DNA of 64,000 bases from Malachius bipustulatus (lineage: Eukaryota > Arthropoda > Insecta > Coleoptera > Melyridae), in contig OU342639.1 of assembly GCA_910589415.1 (NCBI GenBank), forward strand, positions 33,860,268 through 33,924,267, in the 5' to 3' direction. Within the stretch, counting starts at the first letter, position 1; each line of letters begins with the position of its first letter. Shown here one piece after another: positions 45,732 through 57,297 of the stretch. The position numbers and the translations under genes were made by a program. The notes beneath the pieces were generated by a model, which saw nothing but the letters and a program-made list of their open reading frames with translations, was not told the origin of the DNA and did not search any database.

Positions 45732-46932
45732 CAGGTGTCCCATAATATGTGGGCAATCTCCCGGATTTGAGTATATCTCGTAAAAATAAATGAAAAAATA
45801 TGTATAAAATTAATTCCTCAGAGACACCACTACAAAGATATTAGCTGTTGAAGTTGAGGGTTGAAAATCAATTTTTTGCAATAACTTTTTTATTTCTTGA
45901 CCGATGTTGATAATTTTTGGTTTTATTTTGTATTATTTGGGACTGTTTAGAATAGTGTTTCATAATCTTTGGTAGCACATACATAGACCTCGGGATGGCA
46001 TAACCCCCTCATTCACTTGAAATAAAACAATAAAAATAATAATTTTACAGTTTTTTAAGGTTAATTTTCTGTTTATTTTACATTTTTTACATAAAAAGTG
46101 TATTTTTATTTATTTCGATAGAGCGAACCGTTATCGAGATAAACGTCCTTCTAATAGGTGATGTGTCGCAGGAACTTTTCAAATTTCAAGTAAATTTTAA
46201 CAAGATGACTGACCTTTGACAGTAAATTGAGCAGGAAACAAAACAGTAACCTAATTAAATACACGTCAGTGTCAAAAGATTTAATTTCATGCAGATTCAA
46301 TTCTAACTGATTTTCTGCGTATTCAACGTTTTTGTAACTCATTTTAAAATCAGTTAGAATTGAATCTGCATGAAATGAAATCTTTGACACTATTTGACGT
46401 GTATTTAATTAAGTTATTGTTTTGTTTCCTGCTCAATTTACTGTCAAAGGTCAGCCATCTTGTTAAAATTTACTTGAAATTTGAAAAGTTCCTGCGACGC
46501 ATCACCTATTAGAAGGGCGTTTATCTCGATAACGGTTCGCTCTATCGAAATAAATAAGAATACATTTTTTATGTAAAAAATATCAAATAAACAGAAAATT
46601 AACCTTAAAAAACTGTAAAATTATATTTTTATTGTTTTTTTTTCAAGTGAATGAGGGGGTTATGCCATCCCGAGGTCTATGTATGTGCTACCAAAGATTA
46701 TGAAACACTATTCTAAACAGTTCAAAATAATACAAAATAACACCAAAAATTATCAAAATCGGTCAAGAAATAAAAAAGTTATTGCAAAAAATTGATTTTC
46801 AACCCTCAACTTCAACAGCTAATATCTTTGTAGGGGTGTCTCTGAGGAATTAATTTTATAGCTATTTTTTCATTTATTTTTACGAAATTTACCCGAATCC
46901 GGGAGATTGCCCACATATTATGGGACACCCTG
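45732..46932. mobile_element. TA-flanked foldback, about 1,200 bp, copy 2
   Basis: Starts CAGGTGTCCCATAATATGTG (one G fewer than copy 1) and ends CATATTATGGGACACCCTG-TA. It follows 39715-40906 throughout, including arms and central loop, with scattered differences. Confidence 0.9.
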
Positions 46933-46989
46933 TATTTCGCCAAAATCGGAAATTTTCGGTTTTAAAATCGCTCCTGATCTTTCAAGATT

Positions 46990-47529
46990 AGTGAAAGAAA
47001 TTTTGGATTCTTGTAAAATTACTAAAATTTTGGGATAACGTTTGACAATCCTGTGACAATGTAGAGAAACAGATTTTATTTTTTTAGGCGAAAACCATGC
47101 ATCGGACTGAAAAAAAATAGGTAATCAAATTTGCTTGGAAATGAATGGGGATTCCAAAAATGATTTCTATTTGAACAGAAATCAGTGACGTACCTACCAT
47201 TAATGTCTACTAAAATATGCCGGTAAAATTCTGCACGATCGTGCACCGCACCGTCACTAATGGAGAAATAAAATGAAACGCGTGGTACATGAAAAAATGC
47301 CCCTTGATGCGTAATTCCTGCATATGAAATTTCATTAAAATATCCAGAGCGGGTATTACAGATATGTATTACGAAAAAATGATTTATTTTAATAAAACTT
47401 TACCACCCCTGTATCTCAAACGTTAAGACTCTTAGGACATATATACATACGTTCTTATGAACTTTTCTTCTTAAAATGGACTCAAAAATCACCCCCTTAA
47501 ATATTGACATTCAATTACATAACACCCTG
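46990..47529. mobile_element. Right part of the 790-bp foldback family
   Basis: From GTAGAGAAACAGATTTTATT at about 47059 to CATAACACCCTG at 47529 it follows 39173-39622. Its left arm is missing, probably lost when the neighbouring foldback inserted. Confidence 0.75.
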
Positions 47530-47533
47530 TATG

Positions 47534-48892
47534 CAGTGCTTTTTTTAAGTGTTGACATAGGGAATAGCATCTAAAAAAATTCACCCTATGTTAACTGTTG
47601 TCTTGTACTTTGGAAGTCGTTTTTAAGTTTCAATAATGGGTACATAATTATGTCATCATCTACTTTACAATAACGGCCTTTCAGAAAAGCCGGTCGTTGT
47701 TTTTTTAGTCCTCATTTGAATTATTATTAAACTTTAATAAAGGAGTCGGAATAAACAAGGTGAGTTAAAATTATTAATTTATTAGAGAACATGTGAACAT
47801 TTTTTATTCGTAAATAAAAAAAAAAACAGCAAAACCCAAATAACTAGGCAAACTAACAAAAATAATCTGAATCAAATAAATTGCTCAAAATGTTTTCCTC
47901 CGACTGCTGGACAATATCCCAAGCGATCTTGGAAATTTCTTCTACAGTTCTGCAAATTTCGCACTGTAATATAATAATTATTGCAAGCTTCAGTTATTCT
48001 TGCCCTTAATTCTTCCACAGTTTGTGGTTGACCTCTTATAAGGTCATAAACTTGTGTTCCCAAATGCCCCCATATAGGAAAAAATCCAGTGGCGTTAGGT
48101 CAGGACTTTTTGAATTGCCCATGTTGGGTCAAGCCAACTATTAGGCAATGTTTCATTTAGAAACTGTAATTTTTTACATATTATTATTACCTATGGCAAC
48201 ACTTATAAAATGCACTTTTTGACATTCGGTGAAATTTTTTTTATTCTTTATTTTTGAAAAAGAAGAAAAAATTTTCCAAATTTATTTGCAATATGTGATG
48301 GATGATTTTTGGTTTTCTTGATTTTTTTCTATAGCGAATGGCATGAAAAACAAAATGGCGGCCATAAGAAAAACAAAAGTTGACTTTGAAAATCCCAAGA
48401 TCTAGTCGCGCGGCTTTGGAAATTTTTGAAACGTCAAATGAGTAGCTCATTGCGGCTTATGTAAACCTACAAAAAATAATAAAAAAAAATTCAATAATGA
48501 AGAAGATATGGCTAAAATAATAAATCTGCATGTCATGTTGCAAGTTTTTTCAGGATATTTCAGGAAATTCTGGGAATACTGAGTAAAAAAAATTGCCAAA
48601 TACTCGTCTCAAAACAGCGCAACTTGTTTGTAATTTAACCGATTTCGTATCTATTACTACCGTTTCGTGCAGTTCATTTGACCTAAATGGGACAGCCTGT
48701 ATAAGTGTATAATTAAATTGAAGAACGACCGGCTTTTCTGAAAGGTCGTTTTGTAAAGTAAAGTAGATGATTCATTGAAAATTAAAAACGACTTCCAAAG
48801 TACAAGACACAACATAAGTTAACATAGGATTGGTGTATTTTTTTTTTTTTTACTTGCTATTCCCTATGGCAACACATGAAAAAAATGCACTC
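47534..48892 (-). mobile_element. Inverted-repeat element with a mariner transposase remnant
   Basis: The left end (CAGTGC...GTTGACATAGGGAATAGCA, continuing through CTTGTACTTTGGAAGTCGTT and AGAAAAGCCGGTCGTT) is matched inverted on the right (AACGACCGGCTTTTCT at 48723-48738, CTATTCCCTATGGCAACAC to about 48876, GCACT near 48890). Arms are about 150 bp. Inside are a transposase tail (47872-48063) and a piece of the 27857-type foldback arm (about 48230-48700). This looks like an internally deleted DNA transposon that later took an insertion. Confidence 0.65.
47872..48063 (-). pseudogene. C-terminal tail of a Tc1/mariner-type transposase
   Basis: The frame contains QPQTVEELRARITEACNNYY, then RLGYCPAVGGKHFEQFI, the usual end of mariner/IS630-type transposases (VEELR.RI.EAC..., C...GGHFEHLL). 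In another frame just upstream on the minus strand, SGLTPLDFF.WGHLG-like residues are readable, so a frameshift separates the two. The catalytic core is absent. It is relevant because the surrounding foldbacks carry mariner-type TA targets. Confidence 0.65.
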
Positions 48893-49193
48893 TATACTAA
48901 TATCCGTTAACTCTGAACAATTTCAAGAAGCAAATAAGAAAAATGGCGGAGATATTGGAATTTTTTTACATGATGTTTATTTCTCTATTTTCGGTCTTCA
49001 TAACTCCCCTGGAACTTTTTTCGAGTTTTTTAAAAGTATTTGTTGGCTAATTTTTGCTTTGTCAAGTTTAAAAAATAAAATCAGTGCCGATAAAATTGCG
49101 TTAATTATTAATATTACTGCGCGAGTTAAGTCAAATTCAATATGTAATTATTTGAATGAAAACGAATTGTCAGGAGATGAACTTGAAATTTAA
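48876..49193 (+). other. Unidentified 105-codon open frame
   Basis: The frame encodes IGIFLHDVYFSIFGLHNSPG, a hydrophobic stretch (SICWLIFALSSL) and a lysine/asparagine-rich tail. It overlaps the right end of the preceding inverted-repeat element by a few bases. No family is recognised and there is no support for a promoter or splice sites. It may be a transposon C-terminus. Confidence 0.25.
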
Positions 49194-49788
49194 TAACTGG
49201 AATAAAAAAAATGTATTGAAAATAATTACAAATCTATTTACGAACATCATTTTAAAAAATACTAAATCTGGCAACATGTGTAGCAGGCCAAACTCTGAAC
49301 TAAGGTGATCAACGGGTGCCTGAAAAGAGAAAGAAAATAAGGGCTTTATTAATGTAAAATATACAAAATTTACTGCATTAGCTCAAATTTAAAATAATTT
49401 CCTTCCAATCGTGTTAATTTGGTTAAAATTTGTTTTTTCTAACTTGGCAATTTTTTCTAAAATAATTGAAAAGGCCGCCATTTTGAAACGGCTCTACCGA
49501 ATTTACTCAAATATAGTACCAGATGAACTCATAAAAAAATTTCAGACCCTTAGATTGAAAACTACGACCAGAAACCGAGCCTCATAGACGATTTTTGTTT
49601 TTAATTTGGAGGGACACCCTGTAGAAGTAACGCAACTTTGGGAAATTTTTTCAACGAAAATCTTGCATCATCCCAAAGTTTTACAAGGATCCAAAGTTTC
49701 GTTTACTAATCTTGAAAGATAAAGCTGCAGAAGCGTTTTTAAAATCGAAATTTCGCATTTTTGGAGAAATATATAAATATATAAATAT
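49194..49788. other. Spacer with an orphan terminus
   Basis: GGAGGGACACCCTG-TA near 49610-49623 is a lone right end of a CACCCTG element. Otherwise AT-rich sequence without recognised features. Confidence 0.4.
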
Positions 49789-50403
49789 ACAGGGTGATTG
49801 ATTGAAACGTGTGGTGAAACGAGTGGAGCAAAGTCCCCGGGTGTATTACCTACCGAGCCTTGAATCAGTTGAAACACATAAAAATTTATAGAAGCGGCGT
49901 AGGTCCTTTTAAAACATCGTTCGGTGCTCTCATCTACTAAATTAATATGAGGTATCTGAAATGGAATTAATTTACGAATAGCTAGCTCTTTTACAAATAA
50001 ACCAATATTAAATATTATAGGTTTAATAGAAATTCACACATTACAAAATGAGTGCAATTAGGCGGTCGACCTCCCTAAGACTCTGAAAGAAACAATAATC
50101 ATCTTATTCTAAAAGTACATATTTATAAAATAGAAATCTTCTTTCAGGAAAATCAATGGTAAATGCTTTAAAACTCACTCAGTAGAACTATTAATTATTC
50201 AAGACTCACAGAGTTACTATTCTTGACCTCCAATTAAAGCTGGAAGGATTACGTTGCAAGTCGGAAGACGGCAAATAGATTTAATTCACACTAGGAACGT
50301 ATGGATGCTGCTGGCGGCTGGATCAGTTGAAGAACATTAGTAGGTACTCTACCACTACCACCGTCAATTCAAGGGGTAGTATCCGAAGGTTTATCCGTGT
50401 GGT

Positions 50404-52544
50404 CAGCGCCGGATTACCCACAAGGCTACCTAGGCTGTAGCCTAGGGGCGCAAAGCTTGGTGGGGCGCCGGAGGCGCCCTTAAAACTTGTAAATGTGTAA
50501 ATGCATAAATACTTAGGTACTAAAAATAATGAAATATACATTTCCGAGTTAGGATAATATAATACCTAGCTACTGCCCGCACGCAGGCGGCAAAAGTTCA
50601 TAGGGGCGGCGGGCGGGAGAAAAAAACATCTTAATTCATAACAATAACAAAAATTATCAAAATATCATAATAAAATTAATTACTGGGTGGGTAGTATAGC
50701 CAAGGAGGCGGGGGGCGCGTGCAGGATCCTGGGCAACTTTTCACAATATTACATAATCAGGGCCTTTCTAACCACAGAATTAATAGGGCTGTAGGCAAGG
50801 GGCGCAAGCCTTTTGGTTGCGGATGTTTTTATTGAAGTATAATATTTTTTGTGATTATTTATTAGTCATTTAGTTATTATAGTTTTCACATCTCAGTACC
50901 TACATGTTTAACTAAGTAGTGGGAAATTGCGTAACTTTTAACATTGAAAATAATTTCGCTTGCTGCGCATTTTCTTTGGAGCCGGACATACATAACTAGT
51001 GTTAAATTATTTAGAATTCATACTGCACTAACTTATTTGTAATCCATCAGTCGTCATTGGCTTATTCCCAGCGTTAGCTATCCTTTACGCATTTCATCTG
51101 AGAAAAGGGCGCATTACTTTCAGTGGCCCATAGGCCCCAAATATCTTAGAACGGCTCTGGCCTGTACAGACTACCCGCGGAACGCCGAACCTGATTCATG
51201 TTCTTCTATAATAAAATTAGGTACCTAGAGTTCTATACTATTTTCCTTTTCTTGAAAAATTCGTGATACATTATGCATGTCTTGGTTCTTGAATTGACGA
51301 TATCGAACAACGAAGTAGTGATGAGCGATATATAACGAACTGTGATTTAATCACTGATATCTAAAAATCACGAACTGTGACTGCTATCGAAAGTCAAACA
51401 AAACCGTGAAGTGATCACGACTTCACGAAATCACGACGAGGCGCGGGATACGAGACGCGACGCGACGATCGGGTTGTGTTTTGTGATTTTGATGTGATGA
51501 TGTGAAACAGTGAAACAGGAACAGGGAACAGGGCACAGGCACAGCACAGGGCTGAACTGAACTGGAAGACAGACACACAGACAGTCGAGCTCGCGCAAAC
51601 GGCGGAAGACTGTACGGCCGAATTTCGCTTCGCTTTCAAAAGTTTTTTAAATTTTTTTAAATGTACTAGGTACCTATATTATTACCTAAAAATGCCAAAT
51701 AAAATCAAGACTGACAAAAATACCATATTTATCTTATCATAACATATAACTGTATAATTTTACTTTTTGAAGAATTAAATATTTTATTTTTTTGTTTCCG
51801 TTTAACTTGAATAATTTGTTATGTTTATTTTTACCCGGTCCCTGATCAAACCAGCAACGTTAAATCACGTCACGACAGGCTGCATAAATATTTAGCTATG
51901 TGCCAAGCTTGCCATGACTAATATATGTAACAGATTGAAAAGTCGTGATCACGTCACGTCTAAAAATCACTGATATCAAAAAATCACGATATCAGTTAAC
52001 AGCGTGATTTAAAAGTCACGGTATCGCTCATCACTACAACGAAGGCTTTGGCCATATTAAAACGAGATGGTGGCTCTAACCCAACTTCTATTCAACTCTA
52101 TATATTATCCGGCGGACCTTTCCAATGCTTGAACGTAATGCGAAAATGTATAGGTAACAGTATAAATGCAGTTATTCCTTATAGTGTGATTAACATTTTC
52201 GCACTTGATTTTTCAAAAATTTTCTCGGGGGGGAACCCCCGAACCCCCCTCATTCCTGGGGGATACTCCGTACCCCCCAGACCCCCCGGTTGGACTCTAT
52301 ATTGCTAATATATCTTTGACATAATTCACTCACAAAAAGCGCAGCAGAATTTACCTAATGAAATACCTACACATTTCTTTCTATTAATGTCTAATTTTAC
52401 ATACAAAAAATTGCTCTTTGCCATTCCTTAGATAGACATTTTTCCATAAGAGGGGAGAGAGGGCGACAATTACGAAAATTCAACTAAAAAGGGGCGCTGT
52501 TATTTAATTAGCCTAGGGCGCTGCAAATCTCTAATCCGGCGCTG
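50404..52544. mobile_element. Non-autonomous hAT element, 2,141 bp
   Basis: Ends CAGCGCCGGATTA and TAATCCGGCGCTG, with the 8-bp target duplication CGTGTGGT at 50396-50403 and 52545-52552. Eight-base duplications and CAG ends are the hAT hallmark. No transposase is encoded. GC-rich segments (CCTAGGGGCG, GGGGGGAACCCCCGAACCCC) lie inside. A second hAT-type element sits within it. Confidence 0.92.
51316..52036. mobile_element. hAT-type MITE nested in the hAT element, 721 bp
   Basis: Ends TAGTGATGAGCGATA and TATCGCTCATCACTA are perfect inverted repeats. The 8-bp duplication CAACGAAG lies at 51308-51315 and 52037-52044. Many copies of GTGATCACG / AATCACTGATATC-type motifs are clustered near both ends and could be transposase binding sites. 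No coding; the open frame on the minus strand inside it is treated as chance. Confidence 0.92.
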
Positions 52545-53030
52545 CGTGTGGTTAAGGTGAAATTCGATTATGTAGCACAGCACAAAGAGATTTCACATAG
52601 GTACCTTATTCACTTCTTTCATTAAGCACAACAACAAATTTATAATACTATAAGCTATTGACAACACTTATAAACATCAATCGAGAGCTAGTTACTGGTA
52701 ATTTATTATTAATAGTTGAAATAATTCGACTATAACGGCTCACCGTAATAACAATCCAAAAGTAAAATCTGGCCGGAGATATCACGAACCAGGCTCTCTT
52801 GGCCGGTCTTCCCCGTATCCGTTCAGTCCCGAATACCTCGACTGACTGCCTTCCCTTCAGTCAAACGTGAAGGAAAAGAACAATTTTTAAACAGAATAAA
52901 AGAAACCACCTCGCTGGAAATATTCAGCTTGTCCAAAGCAGGCTGGACCACCCATACTTCACGCTCCCTTCATGTAAAATAAAAGTTAGGATGATTGGAG
53001 AACACCTGCAAGACTCGAATCACCTCAAAC

Positions 53031-53100
53031 GCCACATTTGAAAAAGTTCGACTTCCAAATGACCTAGGTCATTTGGAAGTCGAACTTTTTCCAATGTGGC
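53031..53100. repeat. 70-bp near-perfect palindrome without loop
   Basis: GCCACATTTGAAAAAGTTCG reads into a CCAAATGACCTAGGTCATTTGG centre and back with one mismatch over 35-base arms. It adjoins the right end of the 49789 element. Confidence 0.8.
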
Positions 53101-53243
53101 GTTTCAATCAATCACCCTGTATATATTTGCCGTATTTTCAAAATTTGAAATTTAAAATCATAGTAATTACATTTCTGAAAATTTTTAATTTACGTTTGAA
53201 CAACCGGCCCTATACTTTATAATATACATATGTACCACATATA

Positions 53244-53755
53244 CAGGGTTATTCACGGTATACGCCACGGAAGTTTATGGCCGTGTCTCTGGATTTAAGG
53301 ATCTTTTTATTTTTGGAGTGAATAGAGACCCGGCAGAGGTACGTTTTAAAATTATATTCATAATGTACAGGCTGTCCCAAAAGCATGAAACATATCAAAG
53401 TTATGTTTTTTAAATGGAATGCTCCTATGTTATTGCATTTTTAGATTGTCAGAGAAGAGAAAATAAGATTGGCTTTTACAGTTGGTATTTAAATTCAGAA
53501 GTTTTGGAGTTATAAACAAGTGAAAATCGTCATTTTTCAAGTTCATGGCCCTGTACAACGAAAATGGCTGAAGATAGAGAAAAACGGCTTACATGTCCCA
53601 TGTCCCTTTTACTTTTTCATGTACTATCCTACGATGTCTACATCTAAACTTCTAAACAAAAACGAATCGGACCCATGTTTATTAAAAAAAATATGTTTAA
53701 AATCAAGCAACCTACCATCTGTCAAAGTTTGTCATAGAGCTTGTAAAACACCCTG
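53244..53755. mobile_element. CAGGGTT...CACCCTG element, copy 3
   Basis: TA-CAGGGTTATTCACGGTATA at the left and GTAAAACACCCTG-TA at the right, 512 bp. It follows 37948-38300 closely, then diverges. Confidence 0.75.
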
Positions 53756-53760
53756 TATAT

Positions 53761-53815
53761 CTTACACCGTGATCTCGGTGAACTACTTCTTCTCGATCCT
53801 GCATCTCAAGGACAA
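53761..53815 (+). pseudogene. Possible exon fragment next to the element, family unknown
   Basis: A short GC-rich piece reads TVISVNYFFSILHLKDK or, one frame over, HRDLGELLLLDPASQGQ, and ends at GTGAGC (donor, from 53816). It begins right at the TA of the preceding element, so its 5' part may have been displaced by the insertion. No family recognised. Confidence 0.25.
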
Positions 53816-53828
53816 GTGAGCATTTTTC

Positions 53829-54056
53829 CTAATAGAGGTAGCTTGCCACAGGTGTTTCCACGGAAGGGGAGAGGGGAGGTACGCAGACCCGAGTATTACC
53901 TCGGTTTGGTTCCCTTCCCTTAATTTTCCATTTTACTGTCATTAGGTCGCTTGTAGTGCTTGTATATAATGGCATTAAATGTAGGTTTTTCTTTGTTAAG
54001 ATGCAAGTTCTTGGATGGTTTCCTCCTGGGCTGATTAATTCCCATTCGTCCGCCAT
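53829..54056 (-). pseudogene. LINE endonuclease (APE-type) fragment
   Basis: The frame reads MADEWELISPGGNHPRTCIL, TKKNLHLMPLYTSTTSDLMT and VKWKIKG, then continues out of phase with VYLPS-like residues. This resembles the start of the apurinic-type endonuclease of Jockey/R1-like non-LTR elements (RTCIL.KK..., SDL..VK). No RT follows, so it is an isolated 5' fragment, which is less common than a 3' fragment. Confidence 0.55.
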
Positions 54057-54277
54057 ATTGATACCTCTGATGGCCCCGTTTTCTATGTATCAGTATAATA
54101 TCAATATGTATGTATATAATATATGTAAATTTTTAACTTTAAACCTCATTATAAAGAATGCCTGCATGGTCGTTGTGCAGTTAGTTACAATAGTAAACAA
54201 AAAAAAATCAAATGATCGTTTAATAAAATTGAAGATAAAGCGAAATATATTCCCTTTATTATAATATTTCCGGATTA

Positions 54278-55282
54278 CAGGATGGTCAACGATTCGATGC
54301 TCACCATTGGGATCTCGGAAACGGTGAAAGATACAGGGTGGGTTAAATTAGAGAAAAGTTGTACAATTTTATGCTTATTAAGAATCTGAAAGAAAATTTA
54401 TGGAAACTTCAGGCTTTGCTGAAATATACTGAAATATACTGAAAAAACTGAAAACTCGAAATTTCTTATTTTACCCATATCTTTTTTATTATTGGAAATT
54501 AATTAATTATTTTTTGTAGGCTTACATAAGTCGTCAAAATCTATCCGTTTGACATTTCAAAAATATTCAAAGCCGACTAGATCCCAAAGTTTTCATAGTC
54601 AGCTTTTGTTTTTCTTATGGCCGCCATATTGTTTTTCTGTCATTCGGTATGAAAAAAGTGATGGAAACCAAAAACTAATAAACTTCAAAAAATAAATTTC
54701 AAAAATAATTGTTATTCTTCTTTTTTCGAAGGAAAACAAAAAAAAATCGCTGAAATACGTCAATATGAAGTCATACTGCTTGCCTCATGGCTTTTTAATT
54801 TCTCTATATTCTATCTTAAAAGTTGTCTTTTTTTTTGGAAAAAGAAGAATAAAAATTTTTGAAATTTATTTTTTGAAGTTTATTAGTTTTTCGTTTCCAT
54901 TATTTTTTTCATACCGAATGACATAGAAAAACAATATGGCGGCCATAAGAAAAACAAATGTTGACTATGAAAACTCTGGAATCTAGTAGTCCTTGAAAAT
55001 TTTGGAAATGACAGATGATACCTTTTGATTACTTAATAAGTAAACCCATAAAAATATTTCAATTTATTTTCAATGATAAAAAAGACATGATTGAAATAAA
55101 GAATCTCCATTTTCAAGTTTTTTCAGAATATTTCAGCAACGCCTGAAGTTTCCATAAATTTTCTTTCAGATTCTTGATAAGCATTAAATTGTTCAACTTT
55201 TAACTCTAATTTAACCCACCCTGTATCTTTTACCGTTTCCGAGATCCCAACGGGGTGAGCATCGAATTGTTAACCACCCCTG
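54278..55282. mobile_element. TA-flanked foldback, 1,005 bp
   Basis: Left CAGGATGGTCAACGATTCGA, right TCGAATTGTTAACCACCCCTG, with mismatches; TA on both sides. The next inner part GGTTAAATTAGAG / CTCTAATTTAACC and the GGCGGCCATA-type arms are shared with 27857-29190, so the two are related subfamilies. Confidence 0.8.
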
Positions 55283-55633
55283 TATATACCTACCTAGTTT
55301 ATCAACAGTTAGAAAGAATAATAAGAATAAAAACATTTTACTGGTGAATCATTTATAAAGTACCTACCTAGTAGGTATAATAATAAATTGCCTGTACGCA
55401 GACTCGTCAGTCGAGATATTATTATTAGCAACGCTTTATTAAACAAAAATAAATAATAGTAATCGCGAATTTGAACCTTAATCATGTCAGACATAAAGGG
55501 CCACTCTAACCGGACCGGAGATGATAAGTATCGAAGGCGACTACTTGATGAGTAATGAGATAAGAAATGATGGTGTAGGCGATTTTCCAGATGGCCGCCA
55601 ATAATAATTACCTAATAATTAAATTTACCTATA
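55283..55633. other. Spacer, nothing recognised
   Basis: Contains GTACCTACCTAGTAGGTA-type runs common in this genome and no coding signal. Confidence 0.4.
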
Positions 55634-56089
55634 CACGGTGTCCCGTAATTAGCGTGCAATATACTGAAACAGCAGATTCTATTTTCAAAAATATGAAATA
55701 AATGTCCCTATAAAAATAGTTCGAGAAAAATGCTTCCTAAGGGGGCTACAGCCCCCGAAAGGGGAGCCCATGAAGATGGTTTTTATTTAAAAACTTTTTA
55801 TGGTCAATAAGATGCAATCGCAACAATTTCAAAATTTCCATTAAGGGGGGTCAGATAGGTGAGGAGTGAGGTTAAAACCACCCTAACTTTTTTTTGTACC
55901 GGGTGGGCGTCTAAGAATGAACAGCGGCCATATCTTGGGAAATATTGATCCTACAGTTTCAAAATGAAAATTTTCCAGACATAAGTGACTATGCGAAATG
56001 CAATGAATATTTTCAAGATGGTCGCACTTCCGGAAATACCGAAAGTTGACACCTACTTCGGTATTTTAAAGGGGACACCCTTTATATTA
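55634..56089. mobile_element. CACGGTGTCCCG element, weak right end
   Basis: TA-CACGGTGTCCCGTAATTAGC starts it; GGGGACACCCTTTA near 56078-56090 may be a decayed partner. Interior inverted symmetry is weak. Confidence 0.4.
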
Positions 56090-56305
56090 TTGTATTTTTA
56101 AATTGCCTGGCAAAATCGAATGCAGGTGGTTTTCACAATTGGAATTTAGGTTGAGTAGCTTATGAATTATAAACAAGTGAAAATCGCAATTTTCAATTTT
56201 CAAAGCATCTCACATTGAAAACGGCTCAAGATATTTAAAAACGGCTTACATGTCCCTATCTTAACTTTTCACAAGGTATCCTACCATTTGGTTTAAATTT
56301 TTATA

Positions 56306-56342
56306 CAGGGTGATGAAAATTAACAGATTTTTCATCACCCTG
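56306..56342. mobile_element. 37-bp minimal CAGGGTG palindrome
   Basis: TA-CAGGGTGATGAAAAT, a short centre, then TTTTTCATCACCCTG-TA. Only the two termini remain with a TA on each side. The same terminus starts the element at 56418. Confidence 0.75.
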
Positions 56343-56417
56343 TAGAAAAATCTAAGCTACATAATAGAATACCTTGTCAAAAGTACTATATCCTATGGTA
56401 TAGATGAAATGTTTATA

Positions 56418-56899
56418 CAGGGTGATGAAAAATTTGAAAAATTCTGAGATTTCTCCACGTGTCGTCAAATAAAAAAATCAAAGAAAGTACAAAATAAATG
56501 TTTCTATACCATAGGGATAGTACATAAAAAGTTAAAATAGGGACATGTAAGCCGTTTTCCTCTATCTTGAACCGTTTTCGTTGTAGGTACAGGGCCTTGA
56601 ACTTGAAAAATGACGATTTTCACTTGTTTATAACTCAAAAACTTCTGAATTTAAACACCAACTGTGAGAGCCAATCTTATTTTCTCTTCTCAGACAATCT
56701 AAAAATTCAATAACACAGGAGCATGCCATTTAAAAAAATATAACTTTGATATGTCACTGTCATATGGGACACTCTTTATACTCCAAAATAATTTTAAATT
56801 ATGGCCATTGTGATTCTGTACTTGAATTTTCAAAAAGTTTTTTGAAAAAGTCCATCGTTTGGCCTACAGATACCGCTTCGAATAAGCTGGGACACCCTG
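56418..56899. mobile_element. CAGGGTG...CACCCTG element, inverted copy 4
   Basis: TA-CAGGGTGATGAAAAATTTG at the left and GCTGGGACACCCTG-TA at the right. It is the inverse of 37948-38409 and matches 38418-38814 over its right two thirds. Confidence 0.75.
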
Positions 56900-57297
56900 T
56901 ATATATTTCCCGTATTTATATGTCCCGTAAGTAATGGTCCGTGGTGAAATGGGAGATTCTTGGTTTAAAAATATTGGCAGAATGCACTAATTATAGTTCG
57001 TTATGGGAATTAAATTAAATAAAACACCGTAATGAAATGAGAGTCCCCAAACCAACGCGGAAAAATCGCAAGAGTTGCGAATTTTCGCGCCGCATGCGAA
57101 TCGCAACATACTGTTTTCACTGCGGTAAATAGACAAGTTCAAACTAGTGCGGATTTCGTCGTTTTGGCTGCGATTCATCTGCGAATTTATTCGTACGGAA
57201 ACCTAGTTCGCAGTCAGATGCGTTTTTTGTGCGGATCCGCGTAGTAATTATTTCGCAACGTTTATAAAAATAATAAAAAAGTAAAATTATAAGTGAA
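56900..57297. other. Upstream of the MADF fragment
   Basis: Repeated GCGAAT/ATTCGC-type motifs (57055-57245) suggest a DNA-transposon terminal region. No inverted partner was found in the window. Confidence 0.4.

Larger units (their letters stand above)
49789..53119. mobile_element. CAGGGTGATTGATTGAAACG element containing nested hAT elements
   Basis: TA-CAGGGTGATTGATTGAAACG at the left and CGTTTCAATCAATCACCCTG-TA at the right are exact inverted copies. Of the 3,331 bp, 2,149 are the hAT-like insert at 50404-52544 with its duplication, leaving about 1.2 kb of original element. The two ends might instead belong to two separate insertions of one family. Confidence 0.6.

Noticed and set aside
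51415..51639. Minus-strand frame inside the hAT MITE
   Set aside because: Low-complexity, cysteine/serine-rich translation of a CA/GA-rich tract; the element is non-coding.
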